Part shown: in pieces, positions 50,801 to 62,800 of the stretch | How positions within the stretch are numbered: position 1 is the stretch's first letter | Layout: each line of letters begins with the position of its first letter | NCBI GenBank assembly: GCA_946699065.1 | Contig: CAMPDV010000312.1 | Coordinates: 1 to 64,000 of the forward strand | Reading direction: 5' to 3' | DNA length: 64,000 nt | Source: Loxodes magnus | Taxonomy: Eukaryota > Ciliophora > Karyorelictea > Loxodida > Loxodidae | Position numbers and translations under genes: made by a program | Notes under the pieces: generated by a model | The model's database searches: none | What the model was told of the DNA's origin: nothing | The model's input: the letters and a program-made list of their open reading frames with translations, nothing else

Positions 50801-53800
50801 CTGGATATAGCCACAGATAATACAGAATTAGTGTGACCACTCATGGTCTTACAGGTACCTGTCTTGACGTCCCATGGTATCACCGTCTTATCTCCACTTC
50901 CCGATACGATGAACTCTGAATCACTGGATATAGCCACAGCATATACAGAACTAGTGTGACCACTCATGGTCTTACATGTACCTGTCTTGACGTCCCATAG
51001 TCTCACCGTATTATCATAACTTCCCGATACGATGAACTCTGAATCACTGGATATAGCCACAGATAATACAGAATTAGTGTGACCACTCATGGTCTTACAG
51101 GTACCTGTCTTGACGTCCCATAGTCTCACCGTCTTATCTCCACTTCCCGATACGATGAACTCTGAATCACTGGATATAGCCACAGATAATACATAACTAG
51201 TGTGACCACTCATGGTCTTACAGGTACCTGTCTTGACGTCCCATAGTCTCACCGTATTATCATAACTTCCCGATACGATGAACTCTGAATCACTGGATAT
51301 AGCCACAGATAATACAGAATTAGTGTGACCACTCATGGTCTTACAGGTACCTGTCTTGACGTCCCATAGTCTCACCGTCTTATCTCCACTTCCCGATACG
51401 ATGAACTCTGAATCACTGGATATAGCCACAGCTGATACATAATCTGTGTGACCACTCATGGTCTTACAGGTACCTGTCTTGACGTCCCATAGTCTCACCG
51501 TCTTATCTCCACTTCCCGATACGATGAACTCTGAATCACTGGATATAGCCACAGATCATACATAACTAGGTTGACCACTCATGGTCTTACAGGTACCTGT
51601 CTTGACGTCCCATAGTCTCACCGTATTATCTCCACTTCCCGATACGATGAACTCTGAATCACTGGATATAGCCACAGCATATACATAACTAGTGTGACCA
51701 CTCATGGTCTTACAGGTACCTGTCTTGACGTCCCATAGTCTCACCGTCTTATCTCCACTTCCCGATACGATGAACTCTGAATCACTGGATATAGCCACAG
51801 CATATACAGAACTAGTGTGACCACTCATGGTCTTACATGTACCTGTCTTGACGTCCCATAGTCTCACCGTCTAATCATTACTTCCCGATACGATGAACTC
51901 TGAATCACTGGATATAGCCACAGCATATACATAACTAGTGTGACCACTCATGGTCTTACAGGTACCTGTCTTGACGTCCCATAGTCTCACCGTTTTATCA
52001 TAACTTCCCGATACGATGAACTCTGAATCACTGGATATAGCCACAGATCATACACAACTAGTTTGACCACTCATGGTCTTACAGGTACCTGTCTTGACGT
52101 CCCATAGTCTCACCGTCTTATCTCCACTTCCCGATACGATGAACTCTGAATCACTGGATATAGCCACAGCATATACATAACTAGTGTGACCACTCATGGT
52201 CTTACAGGTACCTGTCTTGACGTCCCATAGTCTCACCGTATTATCATAACTTCCCGATACGATGAACTCTGAATCACTGGATATAGCCACAGCATATACA
52301 TAACTAGTGTGACCACTCATGGTCTTACAGGTACCTGTCTTGACGTCCCATAGTCTCACCGTATTATCATAACTTCCCGATACGATGAACTCTGAATCAC
52401 TGGATATAGCCACAGATAATACAGAATTAGTGTGACCACTCATGGTCTTACAGGTACCTGTCTTGACGTCCCATGGTATCACCGTCTTATCTCCACTTCC
52501 CGATACGATGAACTCTGAATCACTGGATATAGCCACAGCATATACAGAACTAGTGTGACCACTCATGGTCTTACATGTACCTGTCTTGACGTCCCATAGT
52601 CTCACCGTATTATCATAACTTCCCGATACGATGAACTCTGAATCACTGGATATAGCCACAGATAATACAGAATTAGTGTGACCACTCATGGTCTTACAGG
52701 TACCTGTCTTGACGTCCCATGGTATCACCGTCTTATCTCCACTTCCCGATACGATGAACTCTGAATCACTGGATATAGCCACAGATCATACATAACTAGG
52801 TTGACCACTCATGGTCTTACAGGTACCTGTCTTGACGTCCCATAGTCTCACCGTATTATCATTACTTCCCGATACGATGAACTCTGAATCACTGGATATA
52901 GCCACAGATCATACATAACTAGTGTGACCACTCATGGTCTTACAGGTACCTGTCTTGACGTCCCATAGTCTCACCGTATTATCATAACTTCCCGATACGA
53001 TGAACTCTGAATCACTGGATATAGCCACAGATAATACAGAATTAGTGTGACCACTCATGGTCTTACAGGTACCTGTCTTGACGTCCCATGGTATCACCGT
53101 CTTATCTCCACTTCCCGATACGATGAACTCTGAATCACTGGATATAGCCACAGATCATACATAACTAGGTTGACCACTCATGGTCTTACAGGTACCTGTC
53201 TTGACGTCCCATAGTCTCACCGTATTATCATTACTTCCCGATACGATGAACTCTGAATCACTGGATATAGCCACAGATCATACATAACTAGTGTGACCAC
53301 TCATGGTCTTACAGGTACCTGTCTTGACGTCCCATAGTCTCACCGTATTATCATTACTTCCCGATACGATGAACTCTGAATCACTGGATATAGCCACAGA
53401 TCATACATAACTAGGTTGACCACTCATGGTCTTACAGGTACCTGTCTTGACGTCCCATAGTCTCACCGTATTATCATAACTTCCCGATACGATGAACTCT
53501 GAATCACTGGATATTGCCACAGCATATGCATTACTAGTGTGACCACTCATGGTCTTACAGGTACCTGTCTTGACGTCCCATAGTATCACCTTATTATCTC
53601 CACTTCCCGATACGATGAACTCTGAATGACTGGATATGGCCACAGCATTTACACAACTAGTGTGACCATTCATGGTCTTACAAGTACCTGTCTTGACGTC
53701 CCATAGTCTCACCGTATTATCATAACTTCCCGATACGATGAACTCTGAATCACTGGATATAGCCACAGCATATACATAACTAGTGTGACCACTCATGGTC

Positions 53801-55868
53801 TTACAGGTACCTGTCTTGACGTCCCATAGTCTCACCGTATTATCTGCACTTCCCGATACGATGAACTCTGAATCACAGGATATAGCCAAAGCATTTACAC
53901 AACTAGTGTGAACACTCCTGATCTTACAGATACCTGTCTTGACGTCCCATAGTCTCACCGTTTTATCTCCACTTCCCGATACGATGAACTCTGAATTACT
54001 GGATATAGCCACAGCATTTACACAACTAGTGTGACCACTCATGGTCTTACAGGTACCTGTCTTGACGTCCCATAGTCTCACCGTATTATCTGCACTTCCC
54101 GATACGATGAACTCTGAATCACTGGATATAGCCACAGCATATACATAACTAGTGTGACCACTCATGGTCTTACAGGTACCTGTCTTGACGTCCCATGGTA
54201 TCACCGTCTTATCTCCACTTCCCGATACGATGAACTCTGAATCACTGGATATAGCCACAGATAATACAGAATTAGTGTGACCACTCATGGTCTTACAGGT
54301 ACCTGTCTTGACGTCCCATGGTCTCACCGTATTATCTCCACTTCCCGATACGATGAACTCTGAATCACTGGATATAGCCACAGCATATACAGAACTAGTG
54401 TGACCACTCATGGTCTTACAGGTACCTGTCTTGACGTCCCATAGTCTCACCGTCTTATCTCCACTTCCCGATACGATGAACTCTGAATCACTGGATATAG
54501 CCACAGCATATACATAACTAGTGTGACCACTCATGGTCTTACAGGTACCTGTCTTGACGTCCCATAGTATCACCTTATTATCATAACTTCCCGATACGAT
54601 GAACTCTGAATCACTGGATATAGCCACAGATCATACATAACTAGGTTGACCACTCATGGTCTTACAGGTACCTGTCTTGACGTCCCATAGTCTCACCGTA
54701 TAATCTGCACTTCCCGATACGATGAACTCTGAATCACTGGATATAGCCACAGATTATACATAACTAGGTTGACCACTCATGGTCTTACAGGTACCTGTCT
54801 TGACGTCCCATAGTCTCACCGTATTATCATAACTTCCCGATACGATGAACTCTGAATCACTGGATATAGCCACAGATAATACAGAATTAGTGTGACCACT
54901 CATGGTCTTACAGGTACCTGTCTTGACGTCCCATGGTATCACCGTCTTATCTCCACTTCCCGATACGATGAACTCTGAATCACTGGATATAGCCACAGCA
55001 TATACAGAACTAGTGTGACCACTCATGGTCTTACATGTACCTGTCTTGACGTCCCATAGTCTCACCGTATTATCATAACTTCCCGATACGATGAACTCTG
55101 AATCACTGGATATAGCCACAGATAATACAGAATTAGTGTGACCACTCATGGTCTTACAGGTACCTGTCTTGACGTCCCATAGTCTCACCGTCTTATCTCC
55201 ACTTCCCGATACGATGAACTCTGAATCACTGGATATAGCCACAGATAATACATAACTAGTGTGACCACTCATGGTCTTACAGGTACCTGTCTTGACGTCC
55301 CATAGTCTCACCGTATTATCATAACTTCCCGATACGATGAACTCTGAATCACTGGATATAGCCACAGATAATACAGAATTAGTGTGACCACTCATGGTCT
55401 TACAGGTACCTGTCTTGACGTCCCATAGTCTCACCGTCTTATCTCCACTTCCCGATACGATGAACTCTGAATCACTGGATATAGCCACAGCTGATACATA
55501 ATCTGTGTGACCACGCATGGTCTTACAGGTACCTGTCTTGACGTCCCATAGTCTCACCGTATTATCATAACTTCCCGATACGATGAACTCTGAATCACTG
55601 GATATAGCCACAGATAATACATAACTAGTGTGACCACTCATGGTCTTACAGGTACCTGTCTTGACGTCCCATAGTCTCACCGTATTATCATAACTTCCCG
55701 ATACGATGAACTCTGAATCACTGGATATAGCCACAGATAATACAGAATTAGTGTGACCACTCATGGTCTTACAGGTACCTGTCTTGACGTCCCATAGTCT
55801 CACCGTCTTATCTCCACTTCCCGATACGATGAACTCTGAATCACTGGATATAGCCACAGATAATACAT
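26877..55868 (-). CDS. WD40 array, open segment 3 (29 kb without frame change)
   Basis: About 236 consecutive blades with no length change; every boundary I compared is an exact multiple of 123 bp. Dozens of codons would be stops in the standard code: mostly TGA at residue 7 (V-W-S-V-A-I-S), TAG at residue 25 (D-Q-T-V), and TAA at residue 7 in two copies (50,695 and 54,754). If translated as one piece it would be over 9,600 residues. More plausible alternatives are a gene trimmed by somatic DNA processing, or an untranslated reservoir of blades. Contains the 6,273-bp perfect tandem duplication and other block repeats listed separately. Confidence 0.55.
31957..38340 (-). repeat. 51-unit block duplication, copy 1
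   Basis: This recurs at an offset of exactly 6,273 bp (51 x 123). The blade order and deduced blades are identical across eight successive landmarks (32,487, 32,802, 33,594, 34,032, 34,524, 35,139, 37,161, 38,268 against the same plus 6,273). The left limit is the S-N-D-N/S-Y-D-N difference at about 31,955 against 38,227; the right limit lies at about 38,340. I found no difference between the copies by eye, including the marker units with K-I-S. The duplication is either very recent or recently converted, or is an assembly repeat error. Confidence 0.85.
38230..44613 (-). repeat. 51-unit block duplication, copy 2
   Basis: Second copy of the block at 31,957-38,340, directly adjoining it with about 110 bp of shared unit overlap. 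Just past it, 44,614-45,350 repeats a shorter run of the same blades (the H-T-A-S-K-I unit followed by N-S-V-L/S-Y-D-N and so on), which points to repeated slippage at this spot. Confidence 0.85.
49235..51452 (-). repeat. 18-unit block, copy 1
   Basis: Matches 53,294-55,511 at an offset of 4,059 bp (33 x 123). The two long open stretches 49,342-50,568 and 53,401-54,627 encode the same 408 residues. Both copies carry the rare in-frame TAA (50,695 and 54,754), the rare V-R-P-W blade and the private A-to-G change TGGATATGGCC. The copies part at CCACTCATGG against CCACGCATGG on the right. Confidence 0.8.
53294..55511 (-). repeat. 18-unit block, copy 2
   Basis: Second copy of 49,235-51,452; see that entry. 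The 33-unit offset is not tandem: other blades fill the gap, so the copies were separated by later exchange or made by conversion. Confidence 0.8.
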
Positions 55869-55869
55869 A

Positions 55870-56851
55870 CTAGTGTGACCACTCATGGTCTTACAGGTAC
55901 CTGTCTTGACGTCCCATAGTCTCACCGTATTATCATAACTTCCCGATACGATGAACTCTGAATCACTGGATATAGCCACAGCATATACATAACTAGTGTG
56001 ACCACTCATGGTCTTACAGGTACCTGTCTTGACGTACCATAGTCTCACCGTATTATCATAACTTCCCGATACGATGAACTCTGAATCACTGGATATAGCC
56101 ACAGATAATACAGAATTAGTGTGACCACTCATGGTCTTACAGGTACCTGTCTTGACGTCCCATGGTATCACCGTCTTATCTCCACTTCCCGATACGATGA
56201 ACTCTGAATCACTGGATATAGCCACAGCATATACAGAACTAGGTTGACCACGCATGGTCTTACAGGTACCTGTCTTGACGTCCCATAGTCTCACCGTATT
56301 ATCATAACTTCCCGATACGATGAACTCTGAATCACTGGATATAGCCACAGATAATACAGAATTAGTGTGACCACTCATGGTCTTACAGGTACCTGTCTTG
56401 ACGTCCCATGGTATCACCGTCTTATCTCCACTTCCCGATACGATGAACTCTGAATCACTGGATATAGCCACAGCATATACAGAACTAGGTTGACCACGCA
56501 TGGTCTTACAGGTACCTGTCTTGACGTCCCATAGTCTCACCGTATTATCATAACTTCCCGATACGATGAACTCTGAATCACTGGATATAGCCACAGATAA
56601 TACATAACTAGTGTGACCACTCATGGTCTTACAGGTACCTGTCTTGACGTCCCATAGTCTCACCGTATTATCATAACTTCCCGATACGATGAACTCTGAA
56701 TCACTGGATATAGCCACAGATAATACAGAATTAGTGTGACCACTCATGGTCTTACAGGTACCTGTCTTGACGTCCCATAGTCTCACCGTCTTATCTCCAC
56801 TTCCCGATACGATGAACTCTGAATCACTGGATATAGCCACAGATAATACAT
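55870..56851 (-). CDS. WD40 array, open segment 2 (shifted frame)
   Basis: Eight blades between two identical 1-bp deletions. Relative to the usual AATACATAACTAG, one A is lost (AATACATACTAG) at about 55,869 and about 56,852. The two sites are 983 bp apart (8 x 123 minus 1), so one deletion arose first and was then copied by tandem duplication. The segment is intact in its own frame. Continuous translation across it would need frameshifting, correction of an assembly error, or separate use of segments. Confidence 0.5.
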
Positions 56852-56852
56852 A

Positions 56853-59800
56853 CTAGTGTGACCACTCATGGTCTTACAGGTACCTGTCTTGACGTCCCAT
56901 AGTCTCACCGTATTATCATAACTTCCCGATACGATGAACTCTGAATCACTGGATATAGCCACAGCATATACATAACTAGTGTGACCACTCATGGTCTTAC
57001 AGGTACCTGTCTTGACGTCCCATAGTCTCACCGTATTATCATAACTTCCCGATACGATGAACTCTGAATCACTGGATATAGCCACAGATAATACAGAATT
57101 AGTGTGACCACTCATGGTCTTACAGGTACCTGTCTTGACGTCCCATGGTATCACCGTCTTATCTCCACTTCCCGATACGATGAACTCTGAATCACTGGAT
57201 ATAGCCACAGCATATACAGAACTAGGTTGACCACGCATGGTCTTACAGGTACCTGTCTTGACGTCCCATAGTCTCACCGTATTATCATAACTTCCCGATA
57301 CGATGAACTCTGAATCACTGGATATAGCCACAGATAATACAGAATTAGTGTGACCACTCATGGTCTTACAGGTACCTGTCTTGACGTCCCATAGTCTCAC
57401 CGTCTTATCTCCACTTCCCGATACGATGAACTCTGAATCACTGGATATAGCCACAGATAATACATAACTAGTGTGACCACTCATGGTCTTACAGGTACCT
57501 GTCTTGACGTCCCATAGTCTCACCGTATTATCATAACTTCCCGATACGATGAACTCTGAATCACTGGATATAGCCACAGATAATACAGAATTAGTGTGAC
57601 CACTCATGGTCTTACAGGTACCTGTCTTGACGTCCCATGGTATCACCGTCTTATCTCCACTTCCCGATACGATGAACTCTGAATCACTGGATATAGCCAC
57701 AGCATATACAGAACTAGGTTGACCACGCATGGTCTTACAGGTACCTGTCTTGACGTCCCATAGTCTCACCGTATAATCTCAACTTCCCGATACGATGAAC
57801 TCTGAATCACTGGATATAGCCACAGATAATACAGAATTAGTGTGACCACTCATGGTCTTACAGGTACCTGTCTTGACGTCCCATGGTATCACCGTCTTAT
57901 CATGACTTCCCGATACGATGAACTCTGAATCACTGGATATAGCCACAGATGATACATAACTAGTGTGACCACTCATGGTCTTACAGGTACCTGTCTTGAC
58001 GTCCCATAGTCTCACCGTATTATCTGCACTTCCCGATACGATGAACTCTGAATCACTGGATATAGCCACAGCATATACATAACTAGTGTGACCACTCATG
58101 GTCTTACAGGTACCTGTCTTGACGTCCCATAGTCTCACCGTATTATCATAACTTCCCGATACGATGAACTCTGAATCACTGGATATAGCCACAGATCATA
58201 CACAACTAGTTTGACCACTCATGGTCTTACAGGTACCTGTCTTGACGTCCCATAGTCTCACCGTATTATCATAACTTCCCGATACGATGAACTCTGAATC
58301 ACTGGATATTGCCACAGCATATACAGAACTAGTGTGACCACTCATGGTCTTACAGGTACCTGTCTTGACGTCCCATAGTCTCACCGTATTATCATAACTT
58401 CCCGATACGATGAACTCTGAATCACTGGATATAGCCACAGCATATACATAACTAGTGTGACCACTCATGGTCTTACAGGTACCTGTCTTGACGTCCCATA
58501 GTCTCACCGTATTATCATAACTTCCCGATACGATGAACTCTGAATCACTGGATATAGCCACAGCATATACAGAACTAGGTTGACCACGCATGGTCTTACA
58601 GGTACCTGTCTTGACGTCCCATAGTCTCACCGTATTATCATAACTTCCCGATACGATGAACTCTGAATCACTGGATATAGCCACAGATAATACAGAATTA
58701 GTGTGACCACTCATGGTCTTACAGGTACCTGTCTTGACGTACAATAGTCTCACCGTATTATCATAACTTCCCGATACGATGAACTCTGAATCACTGGATA
58801 TAGCCACAGATAATACAGAATTAGTGTGACCACTCATGGTCTTACATGTACCTGTCTTGACGTCCCATAGTCTCACCGTCTAATCTCAACTTCCCGATAC
58901 GATGAACTCTGAATCACTGGATATAGCCACAGCATATACAGAACTAGTGTGACCACTCATGGTCTTACAGGTACCTGTCTTGACGTCCCATAGTCTCACC
59001 GTATTATCATAACTTCCCGATACGATGAACTCTGAATCACTGGATATAGCCACAGATAATACAGAATTAGTGTGACCACTCATGGTCTTACAGGTACCTG
59101 TCTTGACGTCCCATAGTCTCACCGTCTTATCTCCACTTCCCGATACGATGAACTCTGAATCACTGGATATAGCCACAGATAATACATAACTAGTGTGACC
59201 ACTCATGGTCTTACAGGTACCTGTCTTGACGTCCCATAGTCTCACCGTATTATCATAACTTCCCGATACGATGAACTCTGAATCACTGGATATAGCCACA
59301 GATAATACAGAATTAGTGTGACCACTCATGGTCTTACAGGTACCTGTCTTGACGTCCCATGGTATCACCGTCTTATCTCCACTTCCCGATACGATGAACT
59401 CTGAATCACTGGATATAGCCACAGCATATACATAACTAGTGTGACCACTCATGGTCTTACAGGTACCTGTCTTGACGTCCCATAGTCTCACCGTATTATC
59501 ATAACTTCCCGATACGATGAACTCTGAATCACTGGATATAGCCACAGCATATACATAACTAGTGTGACCACTCATGGTCTTACAGGTACCTGTCTTGACG
59601 TACCATAGTCTCACCGTATTATCATAACTTCCCGATACGATGAACTCTGAATCACTGGATATAGCCACAGATAATACAGAATTAGTGTGACCACTCATGG
59701 TCTTACAGGTACCTGTCTTGACGTCCCATAGTCTCACCGTCTTATCTCCACTTCCCGATACGATGAACTCTGAATCACTGGATATAGCCACAGCTGATAC

Positions 59801-62800
59801 ATAATCTGTGTGACCACTCATGGTCTTACAGGTACCTGTCTTGACGTCCCATAGTCTCACCGTATTATCATAACTTCCCGATACGATGAACTCTGAATCA
59901 CTGGATATAGCCACAGATAATACAGAATTAGTGTGACCACTCATGGTCTTACAGGTACCTGTCTTGACGTCCCATAGTCTCACCGTCTTATCTCCACTTC
60001 CCGATACGATGAACTCTGAATCACTGGATATAGCCACAGCATATACAGAACTAGTGTGACCACTCATGGTCTTACAGGTACCTGTCTTGACGTCCCATAG
60101 TCTCACCGTATTATCATAACTTCCCGATACGATGAACTCTGAATCACTGGATATAGCCACAGATAATACAGAATTAGTGTGACCACTCATGGTCTTACAG
60201 GTACCTGTCTTGACGTCCCATGGTATCACCGTCTTATCTCCACTTCCCGATACGATGAACTCTGAATCACTGGATATAGCCACAGATAATACAGAATTAG
60301 TGTGACCACTCATGGTCTTACAGGTACCTGTCTTGACGTCCCATAGTCTCACCGTATTATCATAACTTCCCGATACGATGAACTCTGAATCACTGGATAT
60401 AGCCACAGATAATACATAACTAGTGTGACCACTCATGGTCTTACAGGTACCTGTCTTGACGTCCCATAGTCTCACCGTCTTATCTCCACTTCCCGATACG
60501 ATGAACTCTGAATCACTGGATATAGCCACAGCATATACATAACTAGTGTGACCACTCATGGTCTTACAGGTACCTGTCTTGACGTCCCATAGTCTCACCG
60601 TATAATCTCCACTTCCCGATACGATGAACTCTGAATCACTGGATATAGCCACAGCATATACAGAACTAGGTTGACCACGCATGGTCTTACAGGTACCTGT
60701 CTTGACGTCCCATAGTCTCACCGTATTATCATAACTTCCCGATACGATGAACTCTGAATCACTGGATATAGCCACAGATAATACAGAATTAGTGTGACCA
60801 CTCATGGTCTTACAGGTACCTGTCTTGACGTCCCATAGTCTCACCGTATTATCATAACTTCCCGATACGATGAACTCTGAATCACTGGATATAGCCACAG
60901 ATAATACAGAATTAGTGTGACCACTCATGGTCTTACAGGTACCTGTCTTGACGTCCCATAGTCTCACCGTCTTATCTCCACTTCCCGATACGATGAACTC
61001 TGAATCACTGGATATAGCCACAGCATATACAGAACTAGTGTGACCACTCATGGTCTTACAGGTACCTGTCTTGACGTCCCATAGTCTCACCGTATTATCA
61101 TAACTTCCCGATACGATGAACTCTGAATCACTGGATATAGCCACAGATAATACAGAATTAGTGTGACCACTCATGGTCTTACAGGTACCTGTCTTGACGT
61201 CCCATGGTATCACCGTCTTATCTCCACTTCCCGATACGATGAACTCTGAATCACTGGATATAGCCACAGATAATACAGAATTAGTGTGACCACTCATGGT
61301 CTTACAGGTACCTGTCTTGACGTCCCATAGTCTCACCGTATTATCATAACTTCCCGATACGATGAACTCTGAATCACTGGATATAGCCACAGATAATACA
61401 TAACTAGTGTGACCACTCATGGTCTTACAGGTACCTGTCTTGACGTCCCATAGTCTCACCGTCTTATCTCCACTTCCCGATACGATGAACTCTGAATCAC
61501 TGGATATAGCCACAGCATATACATAACTAGTGTGACCACTCATGGTCTTACAGGTACCTGTCTTGACGTACCATAGTCTCACCGTATTATCATAACTTCC
61601 CGATACGATGAACTCTGAATCACTGGATATAGCCACAGATAATACAGAATTAGTGTGACCACTCATGGTCTTACAGGTACCTGTCTTGACGTACAATAGT
61701 CTCACCGTATTATCATAACTTCCCGATACGATGAACTCTGAATCACTGGATATAGCCACAGATAATACAGAATTAGTGTGACCACTCATGGTCTTACAGG
61801 TACCTGTCTTGACGTCCCATAGTCTCACCGTATTATCATAACTTCCCGATACGATGAACTCTGAATCACTGGATATAGCCACAGATAATACCTAATTAGT
61901 GTGACCACTCATGGTCTTACAGGTACCTGTCTTGACGTACAATAGTCTCACCGTATTATCATAACTTCCCGATACGATGAACTCTGAATCACTGGATATA
62001 GCCACAGCATATACATAACTAGTGTGACCACTCATGGTCTTACAGGTACCTGTCTTGACGTACCATAGTCTCACCGTTTTATCTCCACTTCCCGATACGA
62101 TGAACTCTGAATCACTGGATATAGCCACAGATCATACAGAACTAGGTTGACCACGCATGGTCTTACAGGTACCTGTCTTGACGTACCATAGTCTCACCGT
62201 ATTATCATAACTTCCCGATACGATGAACTCTGAATCACTGGATATAGCCACAGCATATACATAACTAGTGTGACCACTCATGGTCTTACAGGTACCTGTC
62301 TTGACGTACCATAGTCTCACCGTATAATCATAACTTCCCGATACGATGAACTCTGAATCACTGGATATAGCCACAGCATATACAGAACTAGTGTGACCAC
62401 TCATGGTCTTACAGGTACCTGTCTTGACGTCCCATAGTCTCACCGTATTATCATAACTTCCCGATACGATGAACTCTGAATCACTGGATATAGCCACAGA
62501 TAATACATAACTAGTGTGACCACTCATGGTCTTACAGGTACCTGTCTTGACGTACCATAGTCTCACCGTATAATCATAACTTCCCGATACGATGAACTCT
62601 GAATCACTGGATATAGCCACAGCATATACAGAACTAGTGTGACCACTCATGGTCTTACAGGTACCTGTCTTGACGTCCCATAGTCTCACCGTATTATCAT
62701 AACTTCCCGATACGATGAACTCTGAATCACTGGATATAGCCACAGATAATACATAACTAGTGTGACCACTCATGGTCTTACAGGTACCTGTCTTGACGTC

